Positions 18,472-27,128 of a stretch of DNA of 64,000 bases are shown here, piece by piece; the first letter of the stretch is position 1; the number at the start of each line of letters is the position of its first letter. A model generated the notes under the pieces. The model was not told the origin of the DNA. It did no database searches and saw only the letters and a program-made list of their open reading frames with translations. The stretch comes from Vagococcus penaei. GTDB taxonomy: Bacteria; Bacillota; Bacilli; Lactobacillales; Vagococcaceae. Location of the stretch: positions 1,786,001-1,850,000 of the forward strand of contig NZ_CP019609.1 in assembly GCF_001998885.1 (NCBI RefSeq), given 5' to 3'. The position numbers and the translations under genes were made by a program.

Positions 18472-20640
18472 TTAAATAACACAGCTTTCACATTGGTTAC
18501 TGCCAATTTCACCAGAATCGTCGGTAAATGTCCGAATGTAGTAAATTGACTTGATTCCTTTATGGAAAGCATAGTGACGCAAGATGTTTAGGTCACGTGT
18601 TGTTTGTTTGGTTGTATCAGTTTTCCATTCGTACAAGCCTTCAGGAATATCTGAGCGCATAAAGAGTGTTAAACTCATGCCTTGGTCAACGTGTTTTTGT
18701 GCCGTAGCATAGACATCGATGACTTTACGCATATCCATATCATAAGCAGACGTGTAGTAAGGCATACTCTCATTTGATAAGTGTGCCGCAGGGTAGTAAA
18801 TTTTCCCGATTTTCTTTTCTTGACGTTCTTCAATCAAGCGAGTAATTGGGTGGATACTTGCGCTTGTATCATTAATATAAGAAATCGAGCCATTAGGTGC
18901 CACAGCTAAACGGTTTTGATGGTAAAGGCCATATTCTTGGATAGACTCTTTAAGAGCTTTCCAGTCGTCTGCGGTTGGAATCTCAATACCTTTAAATAAG
19001 TCAGCTACTTTATCAAATGTCGGTGCAATAGGTTCGTTAATATAGCTGTCAAAGTAAGAGCCATTTGCATAATCTGATTTATCAAAGTTATGGAAGGTCA
19101 CACCACGTTCTTTGGCGATTTGATTACTTTCAAATAATGTCCAATAGTTTAGCAGCATAAAGTAGACATTCGTAAAATCAAGTGATTCTTCTGAACCATA
19201 AGCCATTTGATTTTTCGCAAAATAAGTATGTAAGCCCATTGCGCCTAATCCAATGGTATGACCCAGTTGGTTGCCGTTTTTAATCGATGGTACCACATCA
19301 ATGCTTGACGCATCAGTGACAGAAGTTAAAGCACGAGTCATCACGCGGACAGATTGACCAAAATGCGGGCTGTCCATTAAATTAACAATATTTGTTGACC
19401 CTAGGTTACACGAAATATCTGTTCCTAATTCTTCGTATTCTTGACGGTCATTGATTGCAGATGGTTGTTGGACTTGTAAAATTTCTGAACACAGGTTACT
19501 CATGATAATTTTACCGTAAACAGGGTTGGCACGGTTTGCTGTATCAATGTTGATGATATATGGGTAGCCAGACTCTTGTTGAAGTTTACTGATTTCATTT
19601 TCTAAGTAACGCGCACTAATTTTTTGTTTACGAATATTTGGATTAGCCACTAATTCATCGTATTTTTCTGTGATATCCAAATAAGAGAAAGGCACACCGT
19701 ATTCACGTTCTACACTGTAAGGACTGAATAAATACATGTCTTCATTTTTACGTGCTAATTCGTAAAATTTATCTGGTACGACTAGACCAAGCGACAATGT
19801 TTTGACGCGGACTTTTTCGTCGGCATTTTCTTTTTTTGTTGATAAGAAGTGTTCAATATCAGGATGGAAGACATTTAAGTAAACGACACCCGCACCTTGA
19901 CGTTGGCCTAATTGATTACTGTAACTAAAGCTATCTTCAAATAATTTCATGACAGGGACAACGCCACTTGCAGCTCCTTCAAAACCTTTAATTGGTGCAC
20001 CAGCTTCACGCAGATTTGATAGGGTAATCCCCACACCACCACCTATACGTGATAATTGCAAGGCACTATTAATTGAGCGACCGATACTATTCATGTCATC
20101 AGTGACTTGGACTAAGAAACAGGATACTAGTTCTCCACGACGTTTACGTCCAGCGTTTAAGAATGATGGTGTCGCCGGTTGATAACGTTGGTAAATCATT
20201 TCTTCAGCTAATTGGCGAGCTAATGTTTCATCGCCATTGGCAAAGTATAGAGCATTAAATGCTACACGGTCTTCATAACGTTCAAGATATTCTGTTCCAT
20301 CATTACTTTTTAGAGCATATTGTGAATAAAATTTGTATGCTGCCATAAATGATTTGAAAGTAAAATTTTGGGCATCTAGGTACTCATAAAGAGACGTAAT
20401 AAATTCTATTGAATAGCGTTTGATAAATTCTTCTTCAATATAATCTTGTTCAATCAAATAATTGATTTTGTCTTCAATCGACGCAAACTGGCGTGTATTT
20501 GGCTCCACATTTTCCTTAAAAAAGGCCGCTAATGCTTCTTTATCCTTGTACAAAGGAATTTGATCATTAATTGGCCGATTAATCTCATTATTCAATTCAA
20601 AATAAGTTACATCTGTCAGTTTTTTAAGACTCAAGGTCAC
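18472..20640 (-). CDS. nrdE: class Ib ribonucleoside-diphosphate reductase, alpha subunit
   Basis: A 722-residue catalytic subunit. Family segments include RKRRGELVSCFLV (first active-site cysteine), NLCSEILQ (second), and the C-terminal CESCVI, whose cysteine pair passes electrons from NrdH to the active site. There is no N-terminal ATP-cone, as expected for class Ib. Its start at 20640 overlaps the end of nrdI by 17 bp, showing coupling. It sits in the order nrdH-nrdI-nrdE-nrdF. Confidence 0.96.
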   Translation of the reverse strand: MTLSLKKLTDVTYFELNNEINRPINDQIPLYKDKEALAAFFKENVEPNTRQFASIEDKINYLIEQDYIEEEFIKRYSIEFITSLYEYLDAQNFTFKSFMAAYKFYSQYALKSNDGTEYLERYEDRVAFNALYFANGDETLARQLAEEMIYQRYQPATPSFLNAGRKRRGELVSCFLVQVTDDMNSIGRSINSALQLSRIGGGVGITLSNLREAGAPIKGFEGAASGVVPVMKLFEDSFSYSNQLGQRQGAGVVYLNVFHPDIEHFLSTKKENADEKVRVKTLSLGLVVPDKFYELARKNEDMYLFSPYSVEREYGVPFSYLDITEKYDELVANPNIRKQKISARYLENEISKLQQESGYPYIINIDTANRANPVYGKIIMSNLCSEILQVQQPSAINDRQEYEELGTDISCNLGSTNIVNLMDSPHFGQSVRVMTRALTSVTDASSIDVVPSIKNGNQLGHTIGLGAMGLHTYFAKNQMAYGSEESLDFTNVYFMLLNYWTLFESNQIAKERGVTFHNFDKSDYANGSYFDSYINEPIAPTFDKVADLFKGIEIPTADDWKALKESIQEYGLYHQNRLAVAPNGSISYINDTSASIHPITRLIEERQEKKIGKIYYPAAHLSNESMPYYTSAYDMDMRKVIDVYATAQKHVDQGMSLTLFMRSDIPEGLYEWKTDTTKQTTRDLNILRHYAFHKGIKSIYYIRTFTDDSGEIGSNQCESCVI

Positions 20641-20992
20641 TCACTACTTTCTTAAATTTATTTACGTCTTGCTCGGTTCCGCTAAATTCAAACTCAAAGA
20701 GTAATGGAATGTGATAATCGCGAGCGATATCTTTCGCGGTAAAAATAAAAAGCTCCGCAAAGTTTCGGTTGCCTCCACCAGCAACACCTTTTAGGTAGCT
20801 TTGATTGTTTTTAAACTCAATAAAATCGTTCACTACTTCAGTGACTTCAGCATCATAAGTAGGAACGACTAAAATAAAAGGTTCATTGATTTGATGAAAA
20901 GGATTCGTCGTATCAATTTCGTAGGCCGGTAAGTCTAGTTTCTGAATAAAGCGTCTCGTTTGTCCAGTTAAAGAAAAAAAGACTAGTTTCAT
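20624..20992 (-). CDS. nrdI: flavodoxin-like NrdI
   Basis: A 122-residue flavoprotein that supplies the oxidant for assembling the manganese-tyrosyl cofactor of NrdF. It begins KLVFFSLTGQTRRFI, the FMN phosphate-binding loop, and contains VAGGGNRNFAELF, the loop near the flavin that is typical of NrdI. Start ATG at 20992, 2 bp after the nrdH stop. The length is normal. Confidence 0.93.
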   Translation of the reverse strand: MKLVFFSLTGQTRRFIQKLDLPAYEIDTTNPFHQINEPFILVVPTYDAEVTEVVNDFIEFKNNQSYLKGVAGGGNRNFAELFIFTAKDIARDYHIPLLFEFEFSGTEQDVNKFKKVVSDLES

Positions 20993-20994
20993 GA

Positions 20995-21228
20995 TTAGAC
21001 CGCCAACGTTCTTAATTGGTCAGGACGGAAACCTACGATAGTTACACGTGCATCTTCTGTTGTGATAACAGGTACGCTACGGAAACCTTTTGCTTTCAAA
21101 TCATCGATATATTCTGGTTTGCTATCGATATTAATTTCATTAAATGCAACCTCTTTATCGGCTAAGAATTTTTTTGTCATGGTACATTGTGGGCAATTGT
21201 TTTTTGTATATAAAGTAATTGTTGACAT
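20995..21228 (-). CDS. nrdH: glutaredoxin-like protein NrdH
   Basis: A 77-residue redoxin that reduces NrdE. The active site is NNCPQCTMTK (CxxC), and the C-terminal GFRPDQLRTL segment is typical of NrdH. I prefer the ATG at 21228 over the in-frame GTG at 21237, because AGGAGTG lies at the right distance upstream and the protein then begins MSTITLYTKNN as in the family. It is the first gene of the nrd operon and lies behind the NrdR-box promoter. Confidence 0.93.
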   Translation of the reverse strand: MSTITLYTKNNCPQCTMTKKFLADKEVAFNEINIDSKPEYIDDLKAKGFRSVPVITTEDARVTIVGFRPDQLRTLAV

Positions 21229-21277
21229 GTTAATCACTCCTAAATTTCTTTTTTCATGTAGGTTATCTATAAATAAT

Positions 21278-21305
21278 AGTATAACTTGAATATAAAAAAA
21301 GTCAA
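21278..21305 (-). promoter_or_regulatory. nrdHIEF promoter
   Basis: On the minus strand, -35 TTGACT (21305-21300) and -10 TATACT (21283-21278) are separated by 16 bp, 50-77 bp upstream of the nrdH start. The tandem NrdR boxes lie just upstream of the -35. Confidence 0.7.
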
Positions 21306-21312
21306 TGCCTAA

Positions 21313-21359
21313 ACACTATATATAGTGTTTTTAAGTTATCCACATACAATAGTTAGTAT
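21313..21359 (-). promoter_or_regulatory. tandem NrdR boxes
   Basis: The first box is ACACTATATATAGTGT at 21313-21328, a perfect palindrome that fits the NrdR consensus. The second is ATACAATAGTTAGTAT at 21344-21359, with 11 of 16 positions shared. Their centres are 31 bp apart, three helical turns, the spacing NrdR needs to bind both cooperatively. Known role: NrdR represses ribonucleotide reductase genes when dATP is abundant. Confidence 0.88.
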
Positions 21360-21462
21360 GAAAAAGCGCTTTAGGCTTGATATATCAATCGTTCTAAAAA
21401 GTTATCCCAAGAGTTACACACAGTATCTTAAAACTTAACGTGCTGAAATTCACAATTAATGA

Positions 21463-21491
21463 TTGACGAGTAAACTTTGACGTCGTACAAT
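21463..21491 (+). promoter_or_regulatory. feoAB promoter
   Basis: TTGACG at 21463-21468 and TACAAT at 21486-21491 are separated by 17 bp. The Fur-type operator lies immediately downstream, where bound repressor would block initiation. Confidence 0.7.
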
Positions 21492-21504
21492 TAACTTAAT
21501 AATT

Positions 21505-21523
21505 GAGAATGATTATCATTTCA
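21505..21523 (+). promoter_or_regulatory. Fur box
   Basis: GAGAATGATTATCATTTCA at 21505-21523 matches the classic 19-bp Fur consensus at most positions, with AATGATTATCATT as an unbroken palindromic core. It is placed between the promoter and feoA, so iron-replete repression of ferrous iron uptake is expected. Confidence 0.88.
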
Positions 21524-21568
21524 ATACGCTAGTTATGTGAATTAGATAATTTTGATAGGGGTAAGCAG

Positions 21569-22042
21569 ATGGAAAAATTAAGTGATGGGGTTGCTAGAAA
21601 AACCTATGAGTTTCTTGGTTACCAAGGAAATACACGCTATGACACGCATTTAAAAAATTTGGGTCTGGTTAAAGGCACAACACTATATATAGTAACAAAA
21701 GAAAAAAATCAACCACTAATCATTATGTTTAAGGGAGTACGGCTTGGTTTAGATGTCGATGTAGCACGAGATATGGTTGTTCGCGAGAAAGAGCTCGATA
21801 ATCAAGTCTCAATGGTATCGCTTAGTCAGTTAGCGGTTGGACAAGTCTCACGTGTGGTTAAGCTACTAGGGACTAGAGAAGTGAAACGTCGCTTATTAGA
21901 CATGGGATTGACAAAGGGAACTCCGATTGTGATTAAACAAGTTGCACCACTGGGAGACCCAATTGAAATTCGGGTACGTAATTATGATTTAACACTGCGG
22001 AAACAGGAAGCGGAGCATATTATGGTTGAAGGAGTCGACTAG
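21569..22042 (+). CDS. feoA: ferrous iron transport protein A (tandem FeoA domains)
   Basis: A 157-residue cytoplasmic protein with two SH3-like FeoA domains, roughly residues 1-74 and 82-155. The second has the typical SRVVKLLGTREVKRRLLDMG and TKGTPIVIKQVAPLGDP stretches (quoted in pieces). Single-domain FeoA is about 75 residues, so this is a duplicated form, common in Lactobacillales. FeoA assists FeoB in Fe(II) uptake. The start ATG at 21569 follows AGGGGTAAGCAG. Two base pairs separate its stop from feoB. Confidence 0.85.
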   Translation: MEKLSDGVARKTYEFLGYQGNTRYDTHLKNLGLVKGTTLYIVTKEKNQPLIIMFKGVRLGLDVDVARDMVVREKELDNQVSMVSLSQLAVGQVSRVVKLLGTREVKRRLLDMGLTKGTPIVIKQVAPLGDPIEIRVRNYDLTLRKQEAEHIMVEGVD

Positions 22043-22044
22043 CA

Positions 22045-24338
22045 ATGACGCACGAGGTATCGCTAGCTTTAGTTGGTAATCCCAATTGTGGCAAGACCAG
22101 TTTATTCAATGAATTGACTGGCTCAAATCACTCTGTTGGTAACTGGCCAGGTGTGACAGTTGAACGTAAAACGGGAATAATTAAGGGGACGGATAATATT
22201 GTCTTACAAGATTTACCAGGTATCTATTCAATGTCACCATATTCACCAGAGGAAGTCGTGGCTAGGGATTATCTCATCCAGGATATACCTGATGCTGTTT
22301 TAAATATTGTTGACGCGAGCAATTTAGAGCGTAACTTGTATTTAACGTTACAGTTACTTGAAACGGGGCATCCTGTTATTGTTGTCTTAAATATGATGGA
22401 TGTTGTGAAAAAACAAGGGACTCTACTAAATGACAATCAACTAGGCTATTTATTGGGCGTCCAAACAATTCCAATTAGTGTCACGAAAAATCAAGGATTA
22501 CAGGAATTGACGCATATAATTAGTAAACGTCGTAGTGGATTTAGTCCCATCGTTAATTATCCGACTTATGACGACCGTCTGGAAGTCGCTTTAGATGAGA
22601 TTAGTCAGTTAATCGAACCTTATGTGTCAGCTTATCAACTACGTTGGTACAGTATTAAATTATTTGAAAAAGACACACAAGTGATGGAGGTGCTTGAATT
22701 ACCCCCAGACATTCAGCAAGAAATTGCAGAAATTATTACAATTTCAGAAAAGGTATTTGATGATGATAGTGAGAGTATTATTGTCAATGCACGTTACGAA
22801 TTCATTGATGATGTGACAGCAATGTGTTTACAACATTCGCCAACTGCGACACAGACGATGAGCGATAAGATTGATCGCGTGGTAACCAATAAATGGCTAG
22901 CATTACCCATTTTTGCTATCGTTATGTGGTTTGTCTATTATCTTGCAATTCAGACAGTAGGAGCTTTGGGGACTGATTGGGTTAATGAACGACTATTCGG
23001 AGAATATATACCTCACATAACCAGTTATTGGTTAGCCACATGGCAAGTAGCCCCATGGTTACAATCCTTGATTTTAGATGGTATTTTGGCTGGTGTCGGT
23101 GCTGTGTTAGGTTTTGTCCCACAGTTAATGGTATTGTTTTTATGTTTATCTTTTTTAGAAGACTGTGGTTACATGAGTCGTATCGCATTTGTGATGGACC
23201 GTTTGTTTCGCCGATTTGGTTTATCGGGTAAATCATTTATTCCAATGCTTGTAGCAACTGGATGTGGGGTACCAGGTATTATGGCTAGTCGAACGATTGA
23301 AAATGAAAAAGACCGGCGAATGACGATTATGACAACGACATTCATGCCATGCTCTGCTAAGTTACCGATTATTGGTTTGATTTCAGGGGCTTTTTTCCAC
23401 GCAGCTCGTGGGTTGCTCCGTCTGCCTATTTTTTTGGTATTGGTGCAATTGTATTATCAGGAATTCTTTTGAAAAAAACGGCTTTATTTAGTGGTGAACC
23501 AGCGCCATTTATTATGGAGCTTCCAAATTACCATTGGCCGAGATTAAAAAATAGTTTTCGTCAAACTATCGAACGTTCAAAATCATTTGTCAAAAAGGCT
23601 GGTACGATTATTTTTGCCTGTTCAGTTTTTATTTGGTTCTTATCATCATTTAATTGGCAATTTAAAATGGTAACAACAGATCAAAGTTTACTGGCCCTTT
23701 TAGGGAAAGGATTAGCACCATTATTTGTTCCACTGGGTTGGGGAAATTGGCAAGCGACAGTAGCAACATTAACTGGATTGATTGCTAAAGAAAATGTTGT
23801 GGGTACGTTTGGTATTTTGTATGCACATTTACCTGAAATATCTGAGACAGGTAAAGAGTTCTGGCCACTATTTAGCACCAGTTTAACACCAGTCGCTGGC
23901 TACTCATTTTTACTGTTTAATTTACTCTGTGCACCGTGTTTTGCTGCTGTTGGTGCGATTAGACGTGAGATGTCAGATTGGCGTTGGACAACTTTGGCGA
24001 TTAGTTATCAATGTGGATTAGCTTATTTAGTTAGTTTTTTAGTGTATCAATTAGCGAGTGTTTTACTGGGCTATCATAGTTTTAGTTTAGGGACTGGTAT
24101 CGCTATAACTTTATTAATTGGATTGATAGGCTGGTTAATTTTGCCACAAAAAAAGCCATCAAAGATTTACCAGGGATTAAACTTTACTAGAAAAGAGGAA
24201 GAAAGTATGAGTACTATTATTATATCGGTTGTTATTTTTTCGTTAGTAATTTTAGTTGTTTATCGATACGGTATTAAAAAGAAATCAAGTTGCGACTGCT
24301 CAGTTACAGATTGTCCAATTAATAAAAAACACTTATAA
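22045..24338 (+). pseudogene. feoB: ferrous iron transporter FeoB, frameshifted
   Basis: Two reading frames (22045-23472 and one read from about 23397 to 24338) together encode a full FeoB. The N-terminal G domain has GNPNCGKTSLFNE (G1), DLPGIYSM (G3) and LNMMDV (G4). Membrane gate motifs include ATGCGVPGIMASRTIE and MPCSAKLPIIG. After GAFF the frame is lost at a run of six T (23391-23396); adding one T restores PRSSWVAPSAYFFGIGA, as in the family. The restored protein would be about 764 residues because the frame continues without a stop through a Cys-rich tail (MSTIIISVVIFSL... ending CDCSVTDCPINKKHL). The indel may be a sequencing error, in which case the gene is functional. Confidence 0.85.
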
Positions 24339-24364
24339 ATATTGAACTTTTATCGTTCCAAAAA

Positions 24365-24394
24365 TTGAATAGACAACAAAAATCACATTATAAT
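24365..24394 (+). promoter_or_regulatory. candidate promoter of the gene at 24657
   Basis: TTGAAT at 24365-24370 and TATAAT at 24389-24394 are 18 bp apart. If used, it gives an untranslated leader of about 255 nt that contains a T/G repeat tract and a long hairpin. Confidence 0.5.
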
Positions 24395-24449
24395 TTAATG
24401 GATTATCTGACTAGACCATTGCTAATAGCTATCGGATGATATTGACAAA

Positions 24450-24486
24450 TTTTTGTTGTTTTTGTTGTTTTTGTTGTTTTTTGTCG
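24450..24486 (+). repeat. short tandem repeat of TTTTTGTTG
   Basis: Three perfect copies of the 9-bp unit TTTTTGTTG (24450-24476) followed by a diverged TTTTTTGTCG. It lies in the untranslated leader between feoB and the next gene. Slippage-prone; its function is unknown. Confidence 0.85.
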
Positions 24487-24579
24487 TTTTCACGGACATA
24501 ATTGATTAATTCAACGGCGAAAAAATGAGTATGCTTAAAGTAGGGGAAGGGGATGACACCTCGACAATAGTAGTATTTG

Positions 24580-24627
24580 CTAAGTTGTTGCTTTAACCAC
24601 TTCATTCAGGTTAGAGCAACAACTTAG
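24580..24627 (+). other. long perfect hairpin in leader RNA
   Basis: CTAAGTTGTTGCT (24580-24592) pairs perfectly with AGCAACAACTTAG (24615-24627). One T/G position and a further TAACC/GGTTA helix extend it, leaving the 10-nt loop ACTTCATTCA. There is no T run after it, so it is not a standard terminator. It lies 29 bp before the downstream ATG. Confidence 0.8.
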
Positions 24628-24656
24628 ACATTTTAGCGATACAGGGAGAGATTATT

Positions 24657-25210
24657 ATGACAACTAATTATTTCAATGATAGTCAAAATCAATACCAATC
24701 AATGGAAAAGACAACACTAAAATTAATTGGTAACTTTCAAAAAAGTGTAGCATTTAAACAATTAGGTTATTGCGAACAACAATTTTCTGAGGATATTATT
24801 GCTAAATTTGCTGAGTATATGTTTGATTATCATTTTCAAAATGTAGTTGAATGGGAAACAATTGCTTTACAAGATGTTTTAGTGACACGTTTTCCGGAAA
24901 ATATATCTGCACCAAATTATTTTTTAATTGCGTTGAGTCGGTCTTAACGTCATTTTTCTTATATGTTTACGAGTCAGGCCAGTTACCACAAGGCGTTGTT
25001 TTAGCCGATTCACTACCAACTTTATGTAAATTAATGCTTGATGTTGTAGCAACTAAGCTAGAATTAACTAAAGAAAATCAATTATTTGCCTTAGCAGATG
25101 AATTGGCTATTGATACTGATAATCTATCTGATATTGAGAAACTTTATATGTTTGTAGAACACTTTCGACAACAAGAAATAGCAACCGATAGCCTTTTAAA
25201 AACTAGTTAA
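24657..25210 (+). pseudogene. hypothetical protein, frameshifted
   Basis: I do not recognise this family. The first frame (24657-24947) and the second (about 24924-25210) join into one protein of about 184 residues if one T is added to the run of six T at 24918-24923, giving APNYFFNCVESVLTSFF across the junction. The product would be soluble and mostly helical, beginning MTTNYFNDSQNQYQS with no signal peptide. The start ATG has GGGAGAG upstream. It follows feoB after a long structured leader and is followed by tRNA-Lys. The break has the same form as in feoB. Confidence 0.6.
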
Positions 25211-25217
25211 AAAATTA

Positions 25218-25246
25218 TTGAAAAATAAAATAGCGAGTGTTATAAT
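25218..25246 (+). promoter_or_regulatory. tRNA-Lys promoter
   Basis: TTGAAA at 25218-25223 and TATAAT at 25241-25246 with an ideal 17-bp spacing, ending 10 bp before the mature tRNA. Confidence 0.8.
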
Positions 25247-25256
25247 AGTGCTATCG

Positions 25257-25329
25257 GGGTTGTTAGCTCAGTTGGTAGAGCAACGGACTCTTAATCCGTG
25301 GGTCGCGGGTTCGAACCCCACACAACCCA
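25257..25329 (+). tRNA. tRNA-Lys (CTT)
   Basis: The acceptor stem GGGTTGT pairs with ACAACCC. The D stem GCTC/GAGC, the anticodon arm CGGA-CTCTTAA-TCCG with anticodon CTT, and the T arm GCGGGTTCGAACCCC are complete; the discriminator base is A, and CCA is not encoded. It stands alone, with its own promoter and terminator. Confidence 0.96.
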
Positions 25330-25341
25330 TGAAAAAAGAAA

Positions 25342-25388
25342 TGTTGATATATAGACGTTTATACGGTGTCTATCTATCAGCATTTTTT
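25342..25388 (+). terminator. tRNA-Lys terminator
   Basis: TGTTGATATATAGAC pairs with GTCTATCTATCAGCA, with one mismatch and one G-T pair, followed by a run of seven T. Confidence 0.85.
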
Positions 25389-26082
25389 TGTTATTTTAAG
25401 ATTAAATGAAAAAAAGTGCTGATGTAAATTTTAGAAGTGAATTGCCAACACTTTTCTATATAAAAATTATAAAGTCTTTATTTTTTTTGGATGGTTATAC
25501 TATATCCTACTAAATAGCCTGCTTCAATTCCCAGTCCAAACGATAATTAATCGGAGATTGGTAGCCTAATTTCCATGTTTTCTAAATTTATTCCACCAGT
25601 TGGTATAATTGATTAACTCATACTGTAATTCAAACAAGGAATCAAAAGGGTGAAATTGAAAAGGACATTAAATATTAAGAAGAATAATTAGAAGCTCACT
25701 TTGATTAGTGGCTTTTTTAGCGAGATCAATTTTACTTTTTCCTATTATATGGTTGTTTAGAACGACACCAAAAATATCGATTTTCTTATAGACTAAGAAA
25801 TACTCGCTACAGGTATTTACTCCCTCATATTATTTTAAATAGCTTAGAAGTCGTTTGTCTGCAGTTATTACCACTCAAAGTGATAGGTGAAAGGTAGAGG
25901 TGCTTATTATTCATGTTAGCTCAAAGGCAGTGAACAATCTTCCTATCCTTTTAGTGAATAGCTGATGCAACTGCTATTCGTATTAGGTATGTTGCCGTTT
26001 GTGGTAATGGTGAGTAATAAAGCGTATACTTGCAATAGATGCTACGTCACTAATTGGAATATCGCACAGAGAGGAAAATATT
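25389..26082. other. decayed intergenic region with IS remnant
   Basis: About 690 bp without an intact gene. Apart from the transposase remnant described separately, I see only AT-rich sequence with stops in all frames. No direct copy of the tRNA-Lys 3' end was found, so there is no evidence of a tRNA-integrated element. RBS GAGAGGAAA for the ceo gene is at its right end. Confidence 0.5.
25516..25650 (-). pseudogene. IS3-family transposase (OrfB) C-terminal remnant
   Basis: Reading the minus strand from about 25640, one frame gives PFDSLFELQYELINYTNWWNK (in pieces: PFDSLFELQ, YELINYTNWWNK). After a frame change a second gives KLGYQSPINYRLDW then ELKQAI and two stops. The pattern of an aromatic-rich NYxxWxN segment followed by KLGYxSPxxYR is the C-terminal end of IS3-family integrase-type transposases. 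Terminal inverted repeats were not found and the rest of the element is missing, so it is an old fragment. Confidence 0.65.
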
Positions 26083-27024
26083 ATGAAACTAGGTTTTATT
26101 AAATCCAGTTTTCCAAATGAGCAAAGAGTATCATTGCTTCCAAAACACATTAAAGATTTTAAGAATGATATTTTTATTGAAACAGGTTTTGGTGACAGCT
26201 TAAATATATCGGATGAGGAATATAGAAAAAAAGGAGTTACGATATTAGAAAGAAGCGAGATATTTTTTACGTGTAAAGCTATATTTTCTTTAAAGTTAAT
26301 ACAACCAAGTGATTATGAATACATTCGAAACAATCAAATTATTATAGGTTGGACACATCCTAAGGGGTCAGGAAAGTCTTTTATGATAAATCAGGCTATT
26401 CCGAAAAAATTAGTTGTTGTTGATTTAGATAATAAAAGACCTAAAGTATTTTATGATGGAAAAGAATATCTACCAAAATGGATCCCAACAGATTTTATTT
26501 ATCAAAACAGTTTTTATGCTGGTTATGCTGGTACAATTCATGCTTTAATAAGTTACGGATTGTTTCCGACTCATGAAGAAAAAATAGCGGTGCTAGGTTC
26601 TGGAAATGTTTCTCAGGGATCATTTCATGCGATATCCAAATTTTCTGATAACGTAAGAATGTTTTATAGAAAAACAATACCTGAATTTAAAGAGCAAATA
26701 GAAAAATTCGATATTATAATTAATGGAATAGATGTTGGCAGTGAAGGGGTGGCTATTGTTACTAAAAAGGAACGAAAAAAAATTAAAGAAGGTTGCTTGA
26801 TTATTGATGTAGCTGCAGACGTTGGTAATACTATAGAAGATACAGATTTCACTACAATTGATAATCCAATAAGATATGATTCTATAAATAAACATTATTT
26901 TTACGCTGTTTCTAATACTCCTACATTAGTTTATAGAAACGTTAGCGAGGTTATTAGTGAAAAATTCAGTAAGTATATATATGCCCCAAAAATTGAAATG
27001 TTTTTAGATTTAATTGAGACATAA
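26083..27024 (+). CDS. ceo: N5-(carboxyethyl)ornithine synthase
   Basis: A 313-residue dehydrogenase of the alanine dehydrogenase/PNT superfamily. It begins MKLGFIKSSFPNEQRVSLLP, and the Rossmann loop is VLGSGNVSQGSF around residue 172. The family member from Lactococcus lactis joins pyruvate to the side-chain amino group of ornithine or lysine using NADPH, giving opine-like N-carboxyethyl amino acids. Length and N-terminus agree with that enzyme rather than with alanine dehydrogenase (about 370 residues). It stands alone between a decayed IS and a terminator; its base composition is even more AT-rich than its neighbours, consistent with transfer. The ATG at 26083 follows GAGAGGAAA. Confidence 0.82.
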   Translation: MKLGFIKSSFPNEQRVSLLPKHIKDFKNDIFIETGFGDSLNISDEEYRKKGVTILERSEIFFTCKAIFSLKLIQPSDYEYIRNNQIIIGWTHPKGSGKSFMINQAIPKKLVVVDLDNKRPKVFYDGKEYLPKWIPTDFIYQNSFYAGYAGTIHALISYGLFPTHEEKIAVLGSGNVSQGSFHAISKFSDNVRMFYRKTIPEFKEQIEKFDIIINGIDVGSEGVAIVTKKERKKIKEGCLIIDVAADVGNTIEDTDFTTIDNPIRYDSINKHYFYAVSNTPTLVYRNVSEVISEKFSKYIYAPKIEMFLDLIET

Positions 27025-27095
27025 TTTTCAAAATTACAAGTAGTAAATTGAATATATTTTTGCTTGTGGCAAAAAAAATTTTTGAATACGTGATT

Positions 27096-27128
27096 AACTA
27101 CATCCTATTTTTAGGGTGTAGTTTTTTA
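27096..27128 (+). terminator. ceo terminator
   Basis: AACTACATCCT pairs with AGGGTGTAGTT (one T-G pair) around a T-rich loop and is followed by TTTTTT. Confidence 0.85.
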
